Shown: piece after piece, positions 33,708-42,777 of the stretch
Layout: every line of letters starts with the position of its first letter
How positions within the stretch are numbered: the stretch's first letter is position 1
DNA from: Lachnospiraceae bacterium
Lineage (GTDB): Bacteria > Bacillota > Clostridia > Lachnospirales > Lachnospiraceae
DNA length: 64,000 bases
Reading direction: 5' to 3'
NCBI GenBank assembly: GCA_910573755.1
Contig: CAJTBO010000010.1
Coordinates: 1 to 64,000 of the forward strand
Position numbers and translations under genes: made by a program
Notes under the pieces: generated by a model
What the model saw: only the letters and a program-made list of their open reading frames with translations
Database searches by the model: none
Told to the model about the DNA's origin: nothing

Positions 33708-34222
33708 AAATACACTTTCCTTTGCCCGAATCTGAAAATTAATAAAATGAAACTAAAAACCCCCTAATTTCATTTTATTAATTTCTTATGCTTTGTCAAC
33801 AAGGAAAAATCTAATGCCGGGAAATGCTTTTCACGCATGTCCCCGCCAACTCAGCTCTCCGCCGCTTTTCGCAGTTGACCGGTTTCCGAAGTGCTCCGAA
33901 ATGCAAAAATCCGGGAGCCGAAATTGTTCTTCAAACAACTCCGGCTCTCGGAAACACCCATTCCAACACTTTTTAAGTTTTTATTTTGCGGCCTGCGACA
34001 TCAATACCACGCACTCAACGGTATTACCTCTTTCCCACAAAATAAGTGTTCTTAGCCTCAAAAGAGTTGAATATTATTTATTCACTAGTACAGCATTGTT
34101 TAAATAACAATGCTGTACTATCAGCTTTCCGTTGATACCCTCTTAAATTATCCATTATTTTTTTACAGCAGATCAAAACAAGATATTTTCCTATACCGTA
34201 TCCATAATAATTTCTGAAAATC
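33708..34222. other. 515-base non-coding junction with two palindromes
   Basis: No gene is supported. It holds a minus-strand terminator (33905-33951: CCGAGAGCCGG...CGGCTCCCGG then ATTTTT) and a 15-bp perfect inverted repeat with five-base loop (TAGTACAGCATTGTT, 34086-34120) lacking a T run. It marks the border between core chromosome and the accessory region. Confidence 0.6.
33905..33951 (-). terminator. Minus-strand terminator
   Basis: A strong GC hairpin, CCGAGAGCCGG...CGGCTCCCGG, with inner GTTGTT/AACAAT pairing, followed by ATTTTT on the minus strand. Confidence 0.75.
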
Positions 34223-35073
34223 CTAATTACTAATTTCACTTCTCAATCCTGGTAGGTTATTTAAACTCACTGTTTCCAATGTCTGCAACTGTTGCACTGC
34301 CAACTGTCGAAGTAATTCCATTCTTTCTCTTTGATTCTTCCCTTGATTAATCAAAACAGCATTATAGCTTTCCAGATTGGCAAGCACTAATAATTGGTTT
34401 AGTGTTGCCACATCTCTCATGTTTCCTTTTACGGTTGGATTTTCGTCCTTCCACTGTTTCGCTGTTTTTCCGAACAAAACAACGTTCAACATATCTGCTT
34501 CATTGGCGTATGTATAAGATACCTGTGCAGGAGTTAGTTCTGGTGGAATCAAATTGTCCTTAATTGCATCTGTATGTATCCTATAATTTAACTTGGAAAT
34601 CTCTCTATTTAGGTTCCAATTTAGAGATAACCGACTATTTTCATCTGTCTTTAATCTCCTGTAATCTTTCATAATGTATAACTGAAATTCAGGAGAAATC
34701 CATGTTGCAAAGGACATCGCAATATCACTATGGGCATATGTCCCGCCATATCGTCCTGCTTTTGAAACAATACCAATAGCATCCGTAGCCTCTATCCATT
34801 TTTTTGGTGACATTGTAAATGCATTCGCTCCTGCTTGTTTTCTAAACCCCTCGAATTCGAGGGGTTTAAAATCTGGATTATGAAGTCTTTCCATAATCCC
34901 AGAAATTCTATCACATCACTATTTCTCATCCAGTTTTGAATAACCGCCGTTGGGTCATCGCTCTTATACCGGGCAATATCCGTCAATGAAATAAATTCAT
35001 TTTCAAAATCCTGCGTATAAATTCCAATATCTATTCCATTTGCATGAATTGTATCCTTAATTATTTTTCCCAT
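34223..35073 (-). pseudogene. KilA-N domain protein gene, broken by a one-base deletion
   Basis: The first frame (MGKIIKDTIHANGIDIGIYT to EFLGLW) and the second (RLHNPDFKPLEFEGFRKQAG onward to the stop) join exactly if one base is restored after TGG near 34891. The intact relative would read LGLW-E-RLHNPDF. The KilA-N DNA-binding domain spans the break (FISLTDIARYKSDDPTAVIQ, then GRYGGTYAHSDIAMSFATWI). A helical C-terminal half follows. KilA-N proteins are phage or plasmid-linked and bind DNA. AAAGGAGGAGCG precedes the original start. The untruncated second half suggests recent inactivation or a sequencing error. Confidence 0.85.
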
Positions 35074-35151
35074 CGCTCCTCCTTTAATAATATCACAAAC
35101 TTTCTCAAGCATTGTAACTGCTTCTTCTCTTAGATATATTCCGCCAAATAG

Positions 35152-35427
35152 TCATTTGTTTTCATCTTCCCACATCTCCCGATATTCTTCAATATAAAAC
35201 TTAATACAGCCAGGATATACATACAAATATCTTCTACACACCCTTTTATATAATTTCAATATTTTTTCATCACATGCAAAATCCAGTAGATACTCCAACA
35301 AATGCGACAATTCATCTTCTGACACAATTCTGCTACACACATCTTCAACCAACGGCAAATATAACTCATAGGCTTTTTGATGTATTTCAACTATTTGCTC
35401 TGCAATCTGATAAATCCTCTCATCCAT
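35152..35427 (-). CDS. Small hypothetical protein coupled to a methyltransferase remnant
   Basis: 91 residues, helical and acidic (MDERIYQIAEQIVEIHQKAY), with a basic stretch (LYKRVCRRYLYVYPG). Its ATG overlaps the stop of the upstream remnant as TAATG, the layout of a translationally coupled operon partner. It has no visible motif. It follows the same remnant order as cargo genes of Firmicutes integrative elements. Unknown function. Confidence 0.55.
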   Translation of the reverse strand: MDERIYQIAEQIVEIHQKAYELYLPLVEDVCSRIVSEDELSHLLEYLLDFACDEKILKLYKRVCRRYLYVYPGCIKFYIEEYREMWEDENK

Positions 35428-35930
35428 TAAATTACCTCAAAATATTTAAGTGCGTCCGTTATCGCTTCTACCTTCTCTTTCGGTGGACGCTTCCTCGGAT
35501 ACTTTAATTCTTCTACTGCATTAGGCGCACCATACATCGTAAATCCCAGAGACCTTTTCACCTCTGCAATATACGCAGTATGTACTTTAAATCCATATTT
35601 CTTTTCAACATATTCCTGTATTATTTTATATGTAATTTTCGGTTTCGGCTAATATTTCTTTGCCCTCTCTGCTATTGCATCTAAAGGTACTTTCCCTTCA
35701 CCTTCTCCAAATTCCATCGTAACATTAATGACACTATCTGGTGATTTGTGGGCCAAAAGTACAATAATCTCCACATGGCTCGATTGCTCCAGATTGATGT
35801 CAGATTTTAGCGGTCGTTCGTGGGAATTTATCAAAGCGTGTTTTTTCAATAAAACACACCGTTTTTTACCCTTGTCCGTTCTCGGAAACAGGTCAAAGAC
35901 CTTGCTCCTACCTATAATATGCAAATCCAC
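35427..35930 (-). pseudogene. 3' remnant of an RlmCD/RumA-type methyltransferase-like gene with an internal stop
   Basis: The frame reads SSHVEIIVLLAHKSPDSVIN, then VTMEFGEGEGKVPLDAIAER and AKKY, meets TAG at about 35649, and resumes PKPKITYKIIQEYVEKKYGF through LKYFEVI at 35429. The HVE-x-x-V-L-L motif is the end of 23S rRNA (uracil-C5) methyltransferases of the RumA type. The rest matches the extension (VHTAYIAEVKRSLGF) often found behind it on mobile elements. The catalytic domain is absent. So it is a decayed tail with one nonsense codon. The first ~35 codons of the frame are probably unrelated sequence. Confidence 0.65.
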
Positions 35931-36004
35931 ATAATCGCCGACCGCTTCAAGACTTCGCTCTGAGGGAACAAGTCAGAAATCCCATCGCCTCAACTTTAGA
36001 ATTC

Positions 36005-36592
36005 TTATACGTCAGGCTTTTCTCCAAATTCGAATCTTGCCTTTCCTGCTGCAATAGCAGCAACCGCAACTTCCTCTTCCGTCTTATCAGGAACAACCCA
36101 TAAGCCCTTTACGAATCTGGAATAGTACTCATCCTCTATAAGCTCCTTGGGAGCTTGAATGCGATAATTGTCAGGATACTTTTCAGACGGCCACTCCCAG
36201 ACATATTCCAGTATTCCAAAGAACTCTCCGATGCGTATGGCGCATAAATTCGGCGACCCAATAAGGACTGAGTACTTTATATTCTCATTATCAAGTCTAC
36301 GGCAGAATTCTTCGCACTTTTTTATTTCGTCCAAACTCAACGGTTTCCCTTTGATCTCGAACCACCTATTCAAGCTTGGAATATAAAAATCCGGAAGATA
36401 TCTGGTTCCATCCATTTCGAATCCTTCGATTTCATATTCATAAGTTAGGCCGACTGCATTGAAAAAGACTGCCCAGCGAGCTTCAAGTCGACTGCGAAAT
36501 CGATGTCCGTCATATTCTGTTTCAATTGCTTTAATATCATTACTCACGGACGAATAAGCCTCCTTCTTCAAATGTAACATAATTACCATCAT
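36005..36592 (-). CDS. PD-(D/E)XK nuclease-like protein
   Basis: 195 residues. RFRSRLEARWAVFFNAVGLTY supplies the conserved Glu helix. YLPDFYIPS (Pro-Asp) and WFEIKGK (Glu-x-Lys), about 15 residues apart, form the PD-(D/E)XK catalytic core near residues 65-85. This layout occurs in phage and defence-island nucleases. The start overlaps the stop of the SEC-C gene (ATGA), so both are translated from one messenger. It is the last gene of the restriction operon. Substrate is unknown; DNA cleavage is inferred from the motif. Confidence 0.75.
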   Translation of the reverse strand: MMVIMLHLKKEAYSSVSNDIKAIETEYDGHRFRSRLEARWAVFFNAVGLTYEYEIEGFEMDGTRYLPDFYIPSLNRWFEIKGKPLSLDEIKKCEEFCRRLDNENIKYSVLIGSPNLCAIRIGEFFGILEYVWEWPSEKYPDNYRIQAPKELIEDEYYSRFVKGLWVVPDKTEEEVAVAAIAAGKARFEFGEKPDV

Positions 36593-37218
36593 TCATGTCT
36601 TATAAGAACTCTCTTCGTGTCCTTGTATTTTTCACGTAATGATGGAATATTTATATCAGTACTTAATACTTCACGTACGACGCCCCATAGACCATCTTTT
36701 TCGTCTGGAAAGCTATCCATATACTGATTGAATGGAAGCTCCATCATGAACTTTGCCTGATCCTCGATGCCTCTGCCCGGAACACCATAATCCAGTATAG
36801 GAGGCATCCCAGTTTCGATATCTTTTCCAAAAATAATGACTCCTGATGCCGGTGCTCCTCCAAGCAAGGTCATACTTATCGCAAGATCAATCATTTTATC
36901 ATTAAGGCTAATCCATGAGTGATCAAAGTACAATCCTTGCCCAAGCACCTCACCTATACATAGATCAGGTTTGTATCCGATCTCAGACAGGCAAACATAT
37001 AACGCAGCGCACGAAGCGTGGCAGGCACCCCACCATTGTTTTCTATCCATGTACCTGTACACGTTTGCCAGAACATCCCCGACATCTTCTTTATAGCCGT
37101 TCTCTTTAACTGCATATCTTATTTGCTCCGGAACACTCATTGTGTCCTTTCTTAAACAGCAATTCTTATATTTCTTTCCGCTTCCACATGGACACGGATC
37201 ATTTCTACCAATTTTCAT
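36589..37218 (-). CDS. SEC-C metal-binding motif protein
   Basis: About 209 residues. It opens with MKIGRNDPCPCGSGKKYKNC, the SEC-C zinc motif found at the end of SecA and in many small accessory proteins. The rest (~30-209) is a conserved-looking domain rich in Trp/Cys/His (QWWGACHASCAALYVCLSEI, LYFDHSWISLNDKMIDLAIS), with a Cys-His-Asp arrangement that resembles papain-like folds. That reading is tentative. AAGGAG precedes the start. It lies 13 bases after the GmrSD-like gene and overlaps the nuclease gene. Confidence 0.7.
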   Translation of the reverse strand: MKIGRNDPCPCGSGKKYKNCCLRKDTMSVPEQIRYAVKENGYKEDVGDVLANVYRYMDRKQWWGACHASCAALYVCLSEIGYKPDLCIGEVLGQGLYFDHSWISLNDKMIDLAISMTLLGGAPASGVIIFGKDIETGMPPILDYGVPGRGIEDQAKFMMELPFNQYMDSFPDEKDGLWGVVREVLSTDINIPSLREKYKDTKRVLIRHE

Positions 37219-37231
37219 TAAAACTCCTTCT

Positions 37232-39301
37232 TTATTCATCAGCCTGTTTGCTGTATGACTGCTCAATCAGTTCCATCACATCGTCAATCTCTGACGTATG
37301 TTCAAAGAACACCTCAACATCGCCATTGCCCCATCTGCCAAGACCAGTGATGTCCTTGCACAGCCCCTTTGGATCATGAATCTCCGAAAACTTCATATTC
37401 AAAGAAATTCGAAGACGCTGTTTCTGAACGACAATATCAACGAAATTGGTATCCAACTTGTAGGCGATATACAGCTTCTTAAACTCACGCTTCACATCCG
37501 GTGACAGGTTGCAAATTCGTCTGTCGAGCATGTCAAAAAGAGTCCGTGTAAATGCATTGATATCGTAAGAGTTAATCGTGTATTTCTGGGCAGGCTTTTC
37601 CTCTACCTGATATGGTGCAAGTTCAGCCGCAGTAATCTCCGGATAAGTCCAGATCTGTTCTGCCTTTTCGGCCAGCAGCTTTGCACGTTCTTTTATGTGC
37701 TGCTCATTCCACTCTGTCAGCTTTACCAGATAGGCATTAAGGCGCAGAGCGCTTTCTTTGAATCCACCTTCCATATCCATTTTTACCATAAATGGATTAT
37801 CGCTCATTTCCGAGTTATAAGCTGTTAGTGTCAGGTTCCCTATTGTGTGCAGGTAGGTTTTCTGAACTTCTTTCCAATTTGCGCCAAGCATAATCTTCCA
37901 CTCGTCACGTGGATTGCTGTTCTGTGGCATAATGTGTTCAATCGTATAATTCTCGATAATGATTGGAGCTTTGTTCCCAAAGTTTTCAAGGTGGCTGAGA
38001 ATGAAGTTTCTGGAACGCATATTGTAAATGTCACGGGACACAAATGCCTTCTCGAATTTCTCATCATCCGGGAACTCTTTATAGTCATCGCGCAGTACGA
38101 AAAAGGCCTTAATAGAATTCATATAATCATCGGTCTTGATTTCATTACGCAGCGTCGCAAAAGTCTTATTAAGCGAATTCGTCGGGATGTCGCAGATGCT
38201 TCTACGAAATACATAACTGATGCACATCTTGATAATCTCAATAAGATCATCTTCCGTGATAACGCCCTCTGTGCAATCGTTATGCACTTTGAGCAAGAAC
38301 GGGAATGCTACTTCCATGCGAAGATCGCCAATATCTGAGTACAAAGATTTCAAGACAGACTTTTCACTCCTGCGGAATACCATGTTTGTATAGTAGGTAG
38401 CATAGGTCAGCAGGTCGGCACAAAGTTCCCGAATCGTGCTGAATTCGCAATTCAAATGATACGCTTTGAATCCCTCATAAACCCGGTCGATCTTCGGGAT
38501 GCGCGTAGTCTTCATCGTCAGGTAATCACGGAAAAATCTATCCATGACAGAGTCCTGCTTCTCATAATCAAAGAGCAACTCCATCGGTCTCCACATGTGC
38601 TCATATACATACCGCTGTTCTGAAGGTTCAAGTCCCATGAGTACATAGTTTCGAATGAGGTCAGATTCAGATAATTCTTTACCTGTAGAGTTCAAGCTTT
38701 CAAAAATTGCCTGTGCATCATCCACATTTCGGTCAAGTGTAATATTTACAATCTGGAGTTTACCGATAGCCTCATAGACATCTTTCGGCTGCAACTCCAT
38801 ATCGGCTATCTTACCGGCAAAAAAGTTATAGTTCGACAAGATGCGTGACAGACCGGGATCACTGATTGGCTTCTTCTCAACGAGACTAATCAGCAGGTCG
38901 CGGTCAGTTTCTGTTAGAAGCAATTTGTACCTCTCGTCACCATCCTCATATTCATTCTTCAGAAGCATATTGTCGATTCGACGAGCATTGATAGTGCCAT
39001 CTTCCGGATGTTCTTCCGCATAGTCGCGGAGTGCAATCAGCAGCAAGCTCAGCGTGGTTAAACGCTGCTGCCCATCAATTATCATATATTTCTGAACACC
39101 GGTCGGCATCGCCTGCTCCGCAATATTTACGATTGAGCCAACAAAGTGACCGGCCTTATCTTTTTTCTGCATGTCAACGATATCATTCCAAAGACGACTG
39201 CATTGTTCCGTCTCCCAACTGTAGTATCTCTGATATACGGGAATGAGAAACTGCTTATTTCCATTTAAGATGGCGTAGATATTACCTTTTGTCGCGTCCA
39301 T
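37232..39301 (-). CDS. DUF262/DUF1524 protein, GmrSD-like nuclease (RloF type)
   Basis: 689 residues. The N-terminal DUF262 (ParB/sulfiredoxin-like NTPase fold) shows FLIPVYQRYYSWE, GHFVGSIVNI and IDGQQRLTTLSLLLIALRDY. The C-terminal DUF1524 HNH-type nuclease shows YTIEHIMPQNSNPRDEWK and HTIGNLTLTAYNSEMSDNPF. A further ~100-residue DUF5655-like tail follows. GmrSD cuts modified phage DNA (type IV restriction); relatives called RloF accompany type I restriction loci. The start lies 4 bases after hsdR, with AAGGAGG inside the hsdR end. Catalytic His and Asn of the HNH region appear intact. Confidence 0.88.
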   Translation of the reverse strand: MDATKGNIYAILNGNKQFLIPVYQRYYSWETEQCSRLWNDIVDMQKKDKAGHFVGSIVNIAEQAMPTGVQKYMIIDGQQRLTTLSLLLIALRDYAEEHPEDGTINARRIDNMLLKNEYEDGDERYKLLLTETDRDLLISLVEKKPISDPGLSRILSNYNFFAGKIADMELQPKDVYEAIGKLQIVNITLDRNVDDAQAIFESLNSTGKELSESDLIRNYVLMGLEPSEQRYVYEHMWRPMELLFDYEKQDSVMDRFFRDYLTMKTTRIPKIDRVYEGFKAYHLNCEFSTIRELCADLLTYATYYTNMVFRRSEKSVLKSLYSDIGDLRMEVAFPFLLKVHNDCTEGVITEDDLIEIIKMCISYVFRRSICDIPTNSLNKTFATLRNEIKTDDYMNSIKAFFVLRDDYKEFPDDEKFEKAFVSRDIYNMRSRNFILSHLENFGNKAPIIIENYTIEHIMPQNSNPRDEWKIMLGANWKEVQKTYLHTIGNLTLTAYNSEMSDNPFMVKMDMEGGFKESALRLNAYLVKLTEWNEQHIKERAKLLAEKAEQIWTYPEITAAELAPYQVEEKPAQKYTINSYDINAFTRTLFDMLDRRICNLSPDVKREFKKLYIAYKLDTNFVDIVVQKQRLRISLNMKFSEIHDPKGLCKDITGLGRWGNGDVEVFFEHTSEIDDVMELIEQSYSKQADE

Positions 39302-39305
39302 TTGG

Positions 39306-42300
39306 TTAGTCCTCCTTCTTTGTTCCGTATGGCGCAGGTTCTTCCGCTACCATCTGTAAATCCTGTGATTTTTTACTGAAAGCCTCAGCATAGTTAATCA
39401 CCCGATGCTCCATATCATTATTGTCTGTCCAGAGCTCACACTGAAGCATTACTGTGGCAACCGCATCATCCATGCCCTCCGGCGGATATTTATGTTTCTT
39501 AAGAAGTCTCTTAATCATCATGCGCATCTTGGCACGCGCTGAATCACGCTTTTGCCAATCGATGGATCGATTCTTTCGGAGTGCCTCTGTAAGCTCTTTT
39601 GTTATAGCAATCAGCTCATCATTTTCATAGAAGTCCTTAATCGCCTGCGGCTTGGTAAGAGCATCATAGAATGCCAACTCATCTTCAGAGAGACCAAGCT
39701 CATCTCCTGCATCGTGAGCCTCTCGGATTTGCTGTGCCATTTTCAGGAGTTCTTCGATGACTTCCTCGTTGGTAAGCATTCCGTTCAGATACCGGTTCAT
39801 GACGCCTTGGATTATTTCACTGAACTTTTCGGATTTGACCACATTTGTTCGTCTGTAGATCTGTATCTGCTCAGCGATCAGCTTTTTCAAAAGTTCGACA
39901 GCAAGGTTTTTCTCCTTCATCTTTGAGATTTCCTCAAGGAATTTAGGATCAAACAGTGAGAACTCCTCTTTAACATCCGAGAACAAATTGATAACACCAT
40001 CGCTCTTGATGCTGGATTTCAGAAGTTCATTGATACGAGCGTTCATTTCCGGCAGAGATATCTTCTTACCCTCGCCCTGATTCATTAAGCGCATAACAAG
40101 CACGCGGACAGATTCAAAGAATGCCGCTTCGACTCGTAGGTCACGCTCTACCAGCGATGAGCAGAGAGACAAAGCCTGACGCAACAACAGTGCCTCTTTG
40201 ATGAAGTCTTCGCGTTCTCTTTCCTTGTCAGTGCCTACAATGAAGTTAACCGCACCGGTGATAGCCTTCGAGCGTTCAAGATCGGTGCCGTTCGTAAACT
40301 TGGAATAGTCATATCCGTGGAATAGATCACGGCAAATGGACACCTTCTCAAGAAACTTCGGATATGCAACTTTGGCAATATCGGTATCACCATAGTTCTT
40401 TTTATCGCGAGCTGTGTAGTCATTCATAGCCTGCTTCAATGCTGATGCAATGCCAACGTAGTCAACGATCAAACCACCTTCCTTATCCTGAAAAACACGA
40501 TTAACGCGGGCAATGGCCTGCATCAGGTTGTAGCCCTGCATAGGCTTATAGACATACATCGTTGCAAGAGAAGGAACATCAAATCCGGTCAGCCACATAT
40601 CAACAACTATAGCGATTTTCATCTCACTATTATTGTCTTTGAATTCCTTAGCAAGCTCATCCCTGCGGCGTTTATTTCCAATAACAGCACGCCACTCTTC
40701 TGGATCTTTATTGCTCTCGGTCATTACGACCTTAACCTTTTCTTTCCAGCTTGGGCGCAGTTCAAGAATACGGTTGTAAATCTTCATAGCGATAGCACGG
40801 GAATACGCGACAACCATCGCCTTTCCTGTCAGGAGATCGGCACGATAATTCTCATAGTGGTCAAGAATATCATTAACCAACGAATCTATGGTAGCATCAT
40901 TTCCAAGAACAGCTTCCATCTGACCAAGCTCTTTCTTGCTTTTCTCAACCACTTCAGGATCAGCATTATTTGCCATAATGTCGTATTCCTGATCGATCAG
41001 ATGAAGCGTAGCCTCATCGAATTTCAGCTTGATGACACGGCTTTCGTAATAGACCGGTCTCGTAGCGCCATCCTCTACGGCCTGTGTCATGTCATAAATA
41101 TCGATATAGTCGCCGAAAACCTCACGGGTATTTCTATCCTTTGCAGCTATAGGTGTTCCGGTAAAGCCAATATATGTAGCATTAGGAAGGCTGTCACGAA
41201 TGATACGTGCCGTTCCGACCTTTATCTCGCCGGTCTTGGCGTCAACTTTTTCCTTCAATCCATACTGGCTACGATGCGCCTCATCAGCCATAACGATGAT
41301 GTTACGGCGCTCTGAAAGCGGCTCTGATGATTCTTCAAACTTCTGCATCGTCGTAAAAATGATGCCGTTTGCCTGCCTACCGTCCAGCCAGTCCTTCAAA
41401 CCTATATCATTCTTACCTGAAGTCTCGGTCAATTTCCTGCAGGTAGCATGCACCGGTTCCTGACGCAGAAAATCTTTGCACTTAGCAAACTGTCCGTAAA
41501 GCTGATCATCAAGATCGTTGCGGTCTGTAATTACTACGATTGTTGGGCTATCCAGCGCTTCCTGTAGAAGATGTGCATAAAAGACCATAGACAGAGATTT
41601 TCCGCTGCCCTGTGTATGCCAGAATACGCCACCTTTACCGTCAGTTACTGTCGCGTTCTTTGTAGATTCGATAGCCTTTCGGACAGCAAAATACTGATGA
41701 TAGCCAGCCAGAATCTTAAACTTCTTCAATCCCTCATTGGAGAAACAGATGAAGTTTTTGATGATGTCCAGCAGGCGCTCTTTTTCAAACATTCCCTCAA
41801 AGAATGTATCAAACTGTGCGTATTGCGTATTTTCATAACTGCCGTCTTTTGTTTTCCATTCCATGAAACGATCCTCACCAGAAGTGATGGTTCCGGCCTT
41901 GCTGGTCAGATGATCGCTGATGACGCAGATACAGTTATAGATAAACATTGACGGGATTTCCTGCATATAGTTTCTAATCTGCAGATAGCCCTCGGAAGCA
42001 TCTGTTTCCTCACGTGATGGCGACTTCAGCTCAATAAGTACTACCGGCAGGCCATTTAAGAATAGAAGTACATCCGGGCGCTTATTGCTGTTTTCAATAA
42101 AAGTCCACTGGTTTGCTACGACAAAGGAGTTATTCTCAGGATTTTTATAGTCAACAATATAAACGAGGCCGGAGCGCTCCTCGCCCTTAACGAAATACCG
42201 GACTTCGATCCCATGCTGAAGATAGTCCATAAAAAGTTCATTTTTCTGGACAAGTTCAGCATTTTCAAAATTCTTCAACTTGAACAGCGCGTCCGCAATA

Positions 42301-42476
42301 GCATCTTCCGGCATTTTCGGATTCAGCCTGTGCAGCGCTGATACTAACTCTTCTTCATATAGAGGGCTACGGAAGTCACGCTCCAAATCTGGCGCGTAGA
42401 CATACCTGTATCCCATGTTTTGGAATAATTCGATTATCGAATTCTCATAGTCCGCTTCAGTATAAAATCCTGACAT
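39306..42476 (-). CDS. hsdR: Type I restriction enzyme R subunit
   Basis: About 1056 residues, the usual length. The N-terminal PD-(D/E)XK nuclease shows VVLIELKSPSREETDA. The superfamily 2 motor shows WHTQGSGKSLSMVFYAHLL (Walker A), IVVITDRNDLDDQ, VMADEAHRSQYG (DEAH) and YIGFTGTPI, and the C-terminal helicase lobe has VVDMWLTGFDVPSLATMYVY and ARVNRVF. A helical tail binds the methylase core. It translocates DNA and cuts at random distance from unmethylated sites. ATG after AAGGAGTGAGACTC is taken as start. It sits behind hsdM-hsdS and a small gene in one operon. Confidence 0.95.
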   Translation of the reverse strand: MSGFYTEADYENSIIELFQNMGYRYVYAPDLERDFRSPLYEEELVSALHRLNPKMPEDAIADALFKLKNFENAELVQKNELFMDYLQHGIEVRYFVKGEERSGLVYIVDYKNPENNSFVVANQWTFIENSNKRPDVLLFLNGLPVVLIELKSPSREETDASEGYLQIRNYMQEIPSMFIYNCICVISDHLTSKAGTITSGEDRFMEWKTKDGSYENTQYAQFDTFFEGMFEKERLLDIIKNFICFSNEGLKKFKILAGYHQYFAVRKAIESTKNATVTDGKGGVFWHTQGSGKSLSMVFYAHLLQEALDSPTIVVITDRNDLDDQLYGQFAKCKDFLRQEPVHATCRKLTETSGKNDIGLKDWLDGRQANGIIFTTMQKFEESSEPLSERRNIIVMADEAHRSQYGLKEKVDAKTGEIKVGTARIIRDSLPNATYIGFTGTPIAAKDRNTREVFGDYIDIYDMTQAVEDGATRPVYYESRVIKLKFDEATLHLIDQEYDIMANNADPEVVEKSKKELGQMEAVLGNDATIDSLVNDILDHYENYRADLLTGKAMVVAYSRAIAMKIYNRILELRPSWKEKVKVVMTESNKDPEEWRAVIGNKRRRDELAKEFKDNNSEMKIAIVVDMWLTGFDVPSLATMYVYKPMQGYNLMQAIARVNRVFQDKEGGLIVDYVGIASALKQAMNDYTARDKKNYGDTDIAKVAYPKFLEKVSICRDLFHGYDYSKFTNGTDLERSKAITGAVNFIVGTDKEREREDFIKEALLLRQALSLCSSLVERDLRVEAAFFESVRVLVMRLMNQGEGKKISLPEMNARINELLKSSIKSDGVINLFSDVKEEFSLFDPKFLEEISKMKEKNLAVELLKKLIAEQIQIYRRTNVVKSEKFSEIIQGVMNRYLNGMLTNEEVIEELLKMAQQIREAHDAGDELGLSEDELAFYDALTKPQAIKDFYENDELIAITKELTEALRKNRSIDWQKRDSARAKMRMMIKRLLKKHKYPPEGMDDAVATVMLQCELWTDNNDMEHRVINYAEAFSKKSQDLQMVAEEPAPYGTKKED

Positions 42477-42570
42477 GAGTCTCACTCCTTCGTTTATTTT
42501 CTTACATTATCCTCTTCTTAGAGGTGTTTTTCATTCCTCTTTGCTCCGTTTCAAACAAGAATTTAGCAGC

Positions 42571-42777
42571 TTAACCTTTGAGCTTTTGGTACTGCTTTTT
42601 CCATGCGCGAGATGGTTTTCTACAAATTCCATCCTTGTTCACAAAAGCACAGATGCCAGCAAGCCCATTGTTCCCACAAATGTCGGGATTGTTTTGACGG
42701 CAGCCATAGGTCTGCAATTCGGTGTCCGCCTCGTTGAGAGGAGCATTAAAGGGAATCCTCAGTTTCTTTTCATTCAT
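42571..42777 (-). CDS. Small Cys-rich protein between hsdS and hsdR
   Basis: 68 residues. Its ATG overlaps the hsdS stop (ATGA), showing translational coupling and supporting it as a real gene. It has four cysteines in YGCRQNNPDICGNNGLAGIC and DGICRKPSRAW, then a basic end (WKKQYQKLKG). The spacing would suit a small metal knuckle. It may help assemble the complex or bind DNA, but no function is known to me. It lies about 95 bases before hsdR. Confidence 0.7.
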   Translation of the reverse strand: MNEKKLRIPFNAPLNEADTELQTYGCRQNNPDICGNNGLAGICAFVNKDGICRKPSRAWKKQYQKLKG

